From: Porticoccus sp041592135
Lineage (GTDB): Bacteria > Pseudomonadota > Gammaproteobacteria > Pseudomonadales > Porticoccaceae
Assembly (NCBI GenBank): GCA_041592135.1
Contig: JBFHQR010000066.1
Strand: one strand, 5' to 3'
DNA: 12,104 nt
The notes under the pieces were generated by a model. It was not told the origin of the DNA, searched no databases, and saw nothing but the letters and a program-made list of their open reading frames with translations. A program made the translations under genes and the position numbers. Positions 7,133 through 12,104 of this stretch are shown piece after piece; the stretch's first letter is position 1; each line of letters starts with the position of its first letter.

Positions 7133-8356
7133 ATGGCAAAAGAAAAGTTTGAACGTAAGAAGCCCCACGTCAACGTGGGTACCATTGGTCACGTTGACCA
7201 CGGTAAAACCACACTGACTGCGGCGCTGACCCGCGTGTGTGCGGAGACCTGGGGCGGCAGTGCGGTAGCCTTTGACGGTATCGACAATGCCCCGGAAGAG
7301 CGTGAGCGTGGTATTACCATCGCTACCTCCCACGTGGAATACGATTCCCCGACCCGTCACTACGCCCACGTTGACTGCCCCGGCCACGCCGACTATGTGA
7401 AAAACATGATCACCGGTGCTGCCCAGATGGACGGCGCGATCCTGGTCTGTGGTGCGACGGATGGCCCGATGCCGCAAACCCGCGAGCACATCCTGCTGTC
7501 TCGCCAGGTTGGCGTTCCTTTTGTTGTGGTCTTCCTGAACAAAGCAGACCTGCTGGCTGAAGACTGCGGCGGTGTGGGTTCAGAAGAATACAACGAGATG
7601 ATCGAACTGGTGGAAATGGAGCTGCGTGAGCTGCTGGATACCTACGACTTCCCGGGTGACGATACCCCCATCATCGCCGGTTCCGCCCTGATGGCGCTGA
7701 ATGGCCAAGATGATAATGAGCTGGGCACCACTGCCGTGCGCAAGCTGGTAGAAGCGCTGGATTCTTATATCCCTGAGCCGGAGCGCGCCATCGACCTGCC
7801 GTTCCTGATGCCGATCGAAGACGTGTTCTCCATCTCTGGTCGCGGTACCGTAGTAACCGGTCGTGTGGAGCGCGGCATCGTCAAAGTGGGCGAGTCCATT
7901 GAGATTGTCGGTATTCGCGATACCCAGACCACCACCTGTACCGGTGTGGAAATGTTCCGCAAGCTGCTGGACGAAGGCCGCGCCGGTGAGAACGTGGGCG
8001 TACTGCTGCGCGGCACCAAGCGCGACGACGTCGAGCGCGGCCAGGTGCTGTGTAAGCCGGGCTCCATCAAGCCGCACACCAAGTTCGAAGCTGAAGTTTA
8101 CGTGCTGTCCAAAGATGAAGGTGGTCGTCACACGCCGTTCTTCAAGGGCTATCGTCCGCAGTTCTACTTCCGCACCACCGACGTCACTGGCGCCTGTGAG
8201 CTGCCGGAAGGGGTTGAGATGGTGATGCCGGGTGACAACGTGCAGATGGAAGTGACGTTGATTGCGCCGATTGCGATGGAAGAGGGTCTGCGCTTTGCGA
8301 TCCGCGAAGGCGGCCGCACCGTGGGCGCTGGCGTGGTAGCCAAAATCATCGAGTAA
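7133..8356 (+). CDS. tuf: Elongation factor Tu, copy 1 (with 10-residue insertion)
   Basis: EF-Tu delivers aminoacyl-tRNA to the ribosomal A site as a GTP complex. GHVDHGKT is at residues 19-26, RGITI at 59-63, DCPGH at 81-85 (catalytic His85) and NKAD at 136-139; domains II and III are complete. At 407 aa it exceeds tuf2 (397) and E. coli (394). Against tuf2 the whole excess lies just after NKAD: residues 140-157 (LLAEDCGGVGSEEYNEMI) replace eight residues. I recall 407-aa EF-Tu from Saccharophagus and Hahella, so the insertion may mark a lineage. The ATG has GAGAGGA (7119-7125) upstream. It is the last gene of the str unit and is followed by a strong terminator. Parts are nearly base-identical to tuf2. 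Confidence 0.97.
   Translation: MAKEKFERKKPHVNVGTIGHVDHGKTTLTAALTRVCAETWGGSAVAFDGIDNAPEERERGITIATSHVEYDSPTRHYAHVDCPGHADYVKNMITGAAQMDGAILVCGATDGPMPQTREHILLSRQVGVPFVVVFLNKADLLAEDCGGVGSEEYNEMIELVEMELRELLDTYDFPGDDTPIIAGSALMALNGQDDNELGTTAVRKLVEALDSYIPEPERAIDLPFLMPIEDVFSISGRGTVVTGRVERGIVKVGESIEIVGIRDTQTTTCTGVEMFRKLLDEGRAGENVGVLLRGTKRDDVERGQVLCKPGSIKPHTKFEAEVYVLSKDEGGRHTPFFKGYRPQFYFRTTDVTGACELPEGVEMVMPGDNVQMEVTLIAPIAMEEGLRFAIREGGRTVGAGVVAKIIE
7775..8031 (+). repeat. High-identity tuf block, copy 1 (gene-conversion tract)
   Basis: Aligned with 11447-11703, these 257 bases show 6 differences, all synonymous; the first 92 bases (7775-7866) are identical. The 78 bases just upstream (7697-7774) have 23 differences from tuf2. 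The block covers the end of the G-domain linker and most of domain II. Confidence 0.8.
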
Positions 8357-8379
8357 ATCGTGATTGCGTTATCGCCATG

Positions 8380-8410
8380 AAAAAGGCCGCTCTTCGGAGC
8401 GGCCTTTTTT
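8380..8410 (+). terminator. Strong bidirectional terminator after tuf1
   Basis: A 13-bp stem pairs AAAAAGGCCGCTC (8380-8392) with GAGCGGCCTTTTT (8397-8409) around a TTCG tetraloop, ending in six T residues (8405-8410). A-tracts and T-tracts on both flanks mean it can also stop minus-strand transcription coming from fusA2. It ends the str transcript 24 nt after the tuf1 stop. Confidence 0.92.
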
Positions 8411-8443
8411 GTGGCTGGTGTTCTTTATAACAGGGAACAAAAG

Positions 8444-8472
8444 AAGCCCGGTAATTGCTTACCGGGCTTTTT
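8444..8472 (-). terminator. Terminator of fusA2, also active on plus strand
   Basis: An 11-bp stem, AAGCCCGGTAA (8444-8454) with TTACCGGGCTT (8459-8469), has a TTGC loop. Read on the minus strand the stem ends in CTT followed by CTTTTG, so it serves fusA2, whose stop codon ends at 8492. On the plus strand it ends in TTTTT (8468-8472). With the tuf1 terminator it forms a pair that insulates the convergent genes. Confidence 0.85.
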
Positions 8473-8491
8473 AATGGGAAGTTGCCGAGAA

Positions 8492-10582
8492 TTATTTCTT
8501 GGCTTCTTCTTTCCTGGCTTTCGCCTCCGCGATGACCTTTTCAGCAATTTGCTGGGGGCAGGGCAGGTAGTGCGAGAACTCCATGGAGAACTGACCGCGG
8601 CCAGATGTCATGGTGCGCAGGTGGCCGATGTAACCGAACATTTCTGACAGCGGCACGTCGGCCTTGACGCGAACACCGGTGGCACCGGGCTCCTGGTCCT
8701 TGATCATGCCGCGACGGCGGTTGAGGTCGCCGATCACGTCACCCACGTGGTCTTCGGGGGTGAATACGTCCACTTTCATGATCGGTTCCAGCAACTGCGG
8801 GCCCGCTTTCGGCATGGATTGTCGGTAGGCGCCCTTGGCGGCAATTTCGAAGGCGATGGCCGAGGAGTCCACGGCGTGGAAGGCGCCGTCGAACAGATCC
8901 ACTTCGACGTCGAGCATCGGGTAGCCGGCCAGCGGGCCTTCCATCATCATCGACTTGAAGCCCTTTTCGATGGCGGGGAAGAATTCCTTCGGCACATTGC
9001 CGCCCACCACGGAGGAGGTGAAGGTGAAGCCGGAGCCCACTTCGCCGGGGCGGATGCGGTAGTCGATCTTGCCGTACTGACCGGAGCCGCCGGACTGTTT
9101 CTTGTGGGTGTAGCTGTCTTCGATCGGCTGGGTGATCGTTTCGCGATAGGCCACCTGTGGTTTGCCCACGATAAGCTCCACCCCGTAGGTGCGCTTGAGG
9201 ATATCCACCTTGATGTCCAGGTGCAGTTCGCCCATGCCCTTGAGAATGGTCTCGCCGGAGTCTTCGTCGGTTTCCACCTGGAACGAGGGGTCTTCGGCCA
9301 CCAACTTGCCGATGGCGATACCCATTTTCTCGGCGCCGGCCTTTTCCTTGGGCTTGACGGCAATGGAAATCACCGGCTCCGGGAACACCATGGCTTCCAG
9401 TGTGCAAGGGTGGTCGGTATCGCAAAGGGTGTGGCCGGTCTTGACATTTTTCATGCCGATTACGGCGATAATGTCACCTGCCTGGGCGCGCTCAAGCTCG
9501 TTGCGGTCATTGGCGTGCATTTCCACCATGCGGCCGATACGCTCGGTTTTGCCAGTGGCTGAGTTAAGCACGGTCATGCCCTTTTCCAGCACACCGGAAT
9601 AGATGCGAACAAAGGTCAGTGCACCAAAGCGGTCATCCATAATTTTGAAGGCCAGCGCGCGGAAGGGCTCTTCGATAGACACAATGGCTTTTTCGCCAGT
9701 GGGGTTGCCCTCTTCGTCGGTCAGATCCTGCGGGTCAACTTCGGTGGGGCTGGGCAGGTAGTCAACCACGGCGTCCAGCACCAATTGCATGCCCTTATTC
9801 TTGAAGGCGGAGCCGCAAAGAGTGGGGAAGAAGTCCAGCTTGATAGTGCCTTTGCGGATGCAGCGCTTGAGGTCTTCGATGGAGGGTTCTTCACCTTCCA
9901 TGTAGGCCATCATCAGGTCATCGTCCTGCTCGACTGCCGTCTCCACCAGTTCCTGGTGATACTGCTCGACTTCGTCAACCATGTCCGCGGGGACATCCGT
10001 CACTTCGTAGTTTTCCGGCAGGCCGGTATCGTCCCAGATATAGGCTTTCTTGGTGAGGACGTCGACTACGCCTTTGAATTCGTCTTCGCGACCGATGGGC
10101 AGGGTCATCACCAGCGGATTGGCGCCCAGAACCTTTTTGATCTGACCGACGACGCGCAGGAAATCGGCGCCCATGCGGTCCAGTTTGTTGACGAAGATGA
10201 TCCGGGCGACTTCGGATTCGTTGGCATAGCGCCAGTTGGTTTCGGACTGGGGCTCTACACCGCCGGAGCCACAGAATACGCCGACGCCGCCATCCAGTAC
10301 TTTCAGTGAGCGGTAAACCTCAACGGTAAAGTCGACGTGCCCGGGGGTGTCGATGATGTTGAAGCGATGGTCTTTCCAGAAGCAGGTAGTCGCCGCGGAT
10401 TGAATGGTAATACCGCGTTCCTGTTCCTGCGCCATGAAGTCGGTAGTGGCGGCGCCATCATGAACCTCTCCGGTCTTATGGATTTTGCCGGTCAGTTTGA
10501 GAATACGTTCTGTGGTCGTGGTCTTGCCCGCATCTACGTGGGCGAAGATGCCGATGTTTCTGTATTGGGATAAGTCAGTCAT
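8492..10582 (-). CDS. fusA2: Elongation factor G 2 (divergent EF-G paralogue)
   Basis: A second EF-G of 696 aa beginning MTDLSQYRNIGIFAHVDAGKT. It resembles the EF-G 2 of Vibrio and Shewanella as I remember it, not the str-operon EF-G. Motifs: AHVDAGKT at 14-21, RGITIQSAATT at 56-66, DTPGHVD at 78-84, NKLD at 132-135 and GSAFKN. The stretch before DTPGHVD is shorter than in fusA1 (CFWKDHRFNII). Domain IV has GAFHAVDSS, keeping the tip histidine but not the flanking GSYHD. The C-terminus is a Lys/Glu-rich tail (ARKEEAKK). Starting at 10582 fits the family; an extension to 10681 would cross its own promoter. In Pseudomonas aeruginosa the two EF-Gs divide translocation and recycling; a similar split here is inference. 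It converges on tuf1 and diverges from tuf2. Confidence 0.95.
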   Translation of the reverse strand: MTDLSQYRNIGIFAHVDAGKTTTTERILKLTGKIHKTGEVHDGAATTDFMAQEQERGITIQSAATTCFWKDHRFNIIDTPGHVDFTVEVYRSLKVLDGGVGVFCGSGGVEPQSETNWRYANESEVARIIFVNKLDRMGADFLRVVGQIKKVLGANPLVMTLPIGREDEFKGVVDVLTKKAYIWDDTGLPENYEVTDVPADMVDEVEQYHQELVETAVEQDDDLMMAYMEGEEPSIEDLKRCIRKGTIKLDFFPTLCGSAFKNKGMQLVLDAVVDYLPSPTEVDPQDLTDEEGNPTGEKAIVSIEEPFRALAFKIMDDRFGALTFVRIYSGVLEKGMTVLNSATGKTERIGRMVEMHANDRNELERAQAGDIIAVIGMKNVKTGHTLCDTDHPCTLEAMVFPEPVISIAVKPKEKAGAEKMGIAIGKLVAEDPSFQVETDEDSGETILKGMGELHLDIKVDILKRTYGVELIVGKPQVAYRETITQPIEDSYTHKKQSGGSGQYGKIDYRIRPGEVGSGFTFTSSVVGGNVPKEFFPAIEKGFKSMMMEGPLAGYPMLDVEVDLFDGAFHAVDSSAIAFEIAAKGAYRQSMPKAGPQLLEPIMKVDVFTPEDHVGDVIGDLNRRRGMIKDQEPGATGVRVKADVPLSEMFGYIGHLRTMTSGRGQFSMEFSHYLPCPQQIAEKVIAEAKARKEEAKK

Positions 10583-10621
10583 TTTAATGCTCGATATCAA
10601 TGGGCCTATAAAACGCGCGCG

Positions 10622-10627
10622 ATTATA
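10622..10627 (-). promoter_or_regulatory. fusA2 promoter, -10 element
   Basis: The minus strand reads a perfect TATAAT (10627 down to 10622), followed by CGCGCGCG as a GC-rich discriminator, and the start codon lies 40 nt downstream. The expected -35 position at 17-nt spacing (10645-10650) reads TCTCAT, a poor match, so this promoter may need an activator or be moderate. The leader would be about 30 nt. The ribosome binding site is weak (GAG at 8 nt before the ATG). Confidence 0.6.
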
Positions 10628-10662
10628 CCGAAATAAAGAGAAATATGAGAGGGAAAGTCGCG

Positions 10663-10695
10663 AGCGGGTAGAAAAAGACAAAAATTTTGCCCGCT
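10663..10695. repeat. Inverted repeat between divergent promoters
   Basis: AGCGGG (10663-10668) and CCCGCT (10690-10695) flank an A/T-rich core of 21 nt with A5 and AAAAATTTT runs. It lies upstream of both the fusA2 -10 and the tuf2 -35. It could be a protein site (for example for Fis or another nucleoid protein acting on translation genes) or have no function; nothing in the sequence decides. Confidence 0.3.
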
Positions 10696-10712
10696 AATGG
10701 CGCGAGCGAGCG

Positions 10713-10740
10713 TTGACAGCGACAAAATGCCGTATAAGAT
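10713..10740 (+). promoter_or_regulatory. Sigma-70 promoter of tuf2
   Basis: A consensus -35 TTGACA (10713-10718) and a -10 TAAGAT (10735-10740) are 16 nt apart; the overlapping TATAAG at 10733 would give only 14 nt. The following TGCCCGC is GC-rich, as in stringently controlled promoters. The start site would be near 10747, leaving a leader of about 88 nt. It is independent of the str operon. Confidence 0.7.
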
Positions 10741-10746
10741 TGCCCG

Positions 10747-10834
10747 CTGTGCGAATTTTGCTGGCAGGTTCCTGGCGATGCGGGAAAGTGGTGGCCAGCG
10801 AGCTTAACCAACCTTTACGTTTAGGGGCATCCCA
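10747..10834 (+). promoter_or_regulatory. tuf2 5' leader with possible stem-loop
   Basis: The predicted untranslated leader can form a stem of GCTGGC (10760-10765) with GCCAGC (10794-10799), with an inner TTCC/GGAA pairing (10769-10772 with 10783-10786). There is no U-tract, so it is not a terminator. The ribosome binding site AGGGG (10823-10827) stands 7 nt before the GTG and outside the stem. No sequence is shared with the tuf1 upstream region. Confidence 0.35.
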
Positions 10835-12028
10835 GTGGCAAAAGAAAAGTTTGAACGGAACAAACCCCACGTCAACGTGGGCACCATCGGTCACGTTGAC
10901 CACGGCAAAACCACGCTGACCGCGGCGCTGACCCGCGTGTGTGCGGAAACCTGGGGCGGCAGTGCGGTAGCCTTTGACGGTATCGACAATGCACCGGAGG
11001 AGCGCGAGCGCGGCATTACCATCGCCACCTCCCACGTGGAATATGATTCACCGGTCCGACACTACGCCCACGTCGACTGCCCCGGCCACGCCGACTACGT
11101 CAAAAACATGATCACCGGTGCCGCCCAGATGGACGGTGCTATTCTGGTGTGCTCCGCCGCGGACGGCCCGATGCCGCAAACCCGCGAGCATATCCTGTTG
11201 TCCCGCCAGGTAGGGGTTCCCTATATCGTGGTGTTCATGAACAAGGCGGATATGGTCGATGACGCAGAGCTGTTGGAGCTGGTCGAAATGGAGGTTCGCG
11301 AACTTCTGGATCAGTACGACTTTCCGGGTGACGATACCCCGATCATTGTCGGTTCCGCGCTGATGGCGCTGAACGGCGAAGATGACAACGAAATGGGTAC
11401 CACGGCGGTGAAGAAACTGGTGGAAACCCTGGACGAATACATTCCGGAGCCGGAGCGCGCCATCGACCTGCCGTTCCTGATGCCGATCGAAGACGTGTTC
11501 TCCATCTCTGGTCGCGGTACCGTAGTAACCGGTCGTGTAGAGCGTGGCATTGTCAAAGTGGGCGAGTCCATTGAGATTGTGGGTATTCGCGATACCCAGA
11601 CCACCACCTGTACCGGTGTGGAAATGTTCCGCAAGCTGCTGGACGAAGGCCGTGCTGGTGAGAACGTGGGCGTACTGCTGCGCGGCACCAAGCGCGACGA
11701 CGTAGAGCGTGGACAGGTTCTGTGTAAGCCGGGCAGCATCAAGCCCCACACCAAGTTCGAGGCGGAGATCTATGTGCTGTCCAAAGATGAAGGCGGACGC
11801 CACACGCCGTTTTTTAATGGCTACCGCCCGCAGTTTTACTTCCGCACCACCGACGTGACTGGCGCCTGTGAGCTGGCGGAAGGGGTTGAGATGGTGATGC
11901 CGGGTGACAACGTGCAGATGGAAGTGACCCTGATTGCGCCGATTGCGATGGAGGAGGGGCTGCGCTTTGCGATCCGCGAAGGCGGTCGCACCGTGGGCGC
12001 TGGCGTGGTCGCGAAAATTATTGAATAA
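10835..12028 (+). CDS. tuf: Elongation factor Tu, copy 2
   Basis: A second complete EF-Tu of 397 aa, starting with GTG at 10835 behind AGGGG. Motifs are intact: GHVDHGKT at 19-26, RGITI at 59-63, DCPGH at 81-85 and NKAD at 136-139. It lacks the insertion of tuf1 and instead has MVDDAELLELVEME after NKAD, as in Pseudomonas EF-Tu. Domain II is identical in protein to tuf1; differences gather in the G domain (Val/Thr74, CSAADG/CGATDG, PYIVVFM/PFVVVFL) and a few in domain III (FFNGYRP/FFKGYRP, CELAEG/CELPEG). It has its own promoter and terminator, so it can be expressed apart from the str operon. In many relatives the second tuf lies near tRNA genes upstream of secE-nusG; no tRNA is seen here. 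Confidence 0.97.
   Translation: MAKEKFERNKPHVNVGTIGHVDHGKTTLTAALTRVCAETWGGSAVAFDGIDNAPEERERGITIATSHVEYDSPVRHYAHVDCPGHADYVKNMITGAAQMDGAILVCSAADGPMPQTREHILLSRQVGVPYIVVFMNKADMVDDAELLELVEMEVRELLDQYDFPGDDTPIIVGSALMALNGEDDNEMGTTAVKKLVETLDEYIPEPERAIDLPFLMPIEDVFSISGRGTVVTGRVERGIVKVGESIEIVGIRDTQTTTCTGVEMFRKLLDEGRAGENVGVLLRGTKRDDVERGQVLCKPGSIKPHTKFEAEIYVLSKDEGGRHTPFFNGYRPQFYFRTTDVTGACELAEGVEMVMPGDNVQMEVTLIAPIAMEEGLRFAIREGGRTVGAGVVAKIIE
11447..11703 (+). repeat. High-identity tuf block, copy 2 (gene-conversion tract)
   Basis: Partner of 7775-8031 at a constant offset of 3672 bases. All six base differences in the 257 are silent. Two shorter tuf1 blocks, 7220-7290 and 8186-8256 (71 nt each), have one difference each from the corresponding parts of tuf2, so the similarity is mosaic. 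Confidence 0.8.
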
Positions 12029-12049
12029 AGCGCTATCTTTTTAAGCTGG

Positions 12050-12074
12050 AAGGGGGCTCAATGGGCCCCCTTTT
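12050..12074 (+). terminator. Intrinsic terminator after tuf2
   Basis: AAGGGGGC (12050-12057) pairs with GCCCCCTT (12065-12072) around a 7-nt loop, an 8-bp stem with TTTT at 12071-12074. It begins 22 nt after the tuf2 stop. The last 30 bases of the window beyond it hold no recognisable feature; in related genomes the S10 operon (rpsJ) would be expected next. Confidence 0.85.
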
Positions 12075-12104
12075 CATCGCTCTGGCGGGCCTCTTTGGCG
12101 GCCG

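Noticed and set aside
8357..8491. Possible small gene or RNA between tuf1 and fusA2
   Set aside because: The space is filled by two terminator hairpins; a 78-codon frame from 8411 runs through the fusA2 terminator and 3' end and has no ribosome binding site.
10583..10681. 33-residue N-terminal extension of fusA2
   Set aside because: The extension would start upstream of the TATAAT at 10622-10627 and encodes residues absent from the EF-G 2 family; the ATG at 10582 gives the expected N-terminus.
10741..10834. Possible tRNA remnant upstream of tuf2, as tRNA genes precede tufB in other bacteria
   Set aside because: No T-loop GGTTCRA motif in a cloverleaf context, no acceptor stem and no CCA; the GGTTC here does not form a TΨC arm.
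1..12104. Hidden defence, mobile or biosynthetic system
   Set aside because: All coding space is accounted for by conserved transcription and translation genes; no transposase, integrase, toxin-antitoxin, CRISPR repeat or unknown gene was found.

Overview
The window is the start of the ribosomal/elongation-factor supercluster of a gammaproteobacterium. The gene order rpoC, rpsL, rpsG, fusA, tuf matches Pseudomonas-type genomes. Protein details (a 10-residue insertion in one EF-Tu, and a second EF-G of the Vibrio/Shewanella 'EF-G 2' type) suggest a marine lineage near Cellvibrionales (Saccharophagus, Microbulbifer, Teredinibacter). The lineage call is an inference from memory of these families; no search was run.

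Layout: (1) 2-3802, rpoC without its first ~140 codons, then a hairpin whose downstream edge abuts the -35 box of a strong promoter. (2) 3835-4889, the str operon head: promoter, a leader ending in an intrinsic terminator, rpsL (S12), a 94-nt gap resembling the S7 feedback site, and rpsG (S7). (3) 4890-8410, a second terminator, fusA1 (EF-G) with a GTG start, tuf1 (EF-Tu, 407 aa), and a strong terminator. (4) 8444-10582, fusA2 (a second, distinct EF-G) on the minus strand, convergent with tuf1. (5) 10583-12074, a divergent promoter region, tuf2 (EF-Tu, 397 aa) on the plus strand, and a terminator. No gene-free stretch exceeds 300 bases; the longest is 10583-10834 (252 nt). I see no tRNA, CRISPR array, transposase or phage gene.

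All genes serve transcription or translation: RNA polymerase beta', two small-subunit proteins, two translocases and two aminoacyl-tRNA carriers. What is unusual is at paralogue and regulatory level. The two tuf genes form a direct repeat around an inverted fusA2. They differ by an indel at the edge of helix D, while other blocks are almost base-identical, as expected from partial gene conversion. The str operon also carries two intrinsic terminators inside it, one before rpsL and one before fusA1. I found no evidence for an undescribed defence, mobile or biosynthetic system here.
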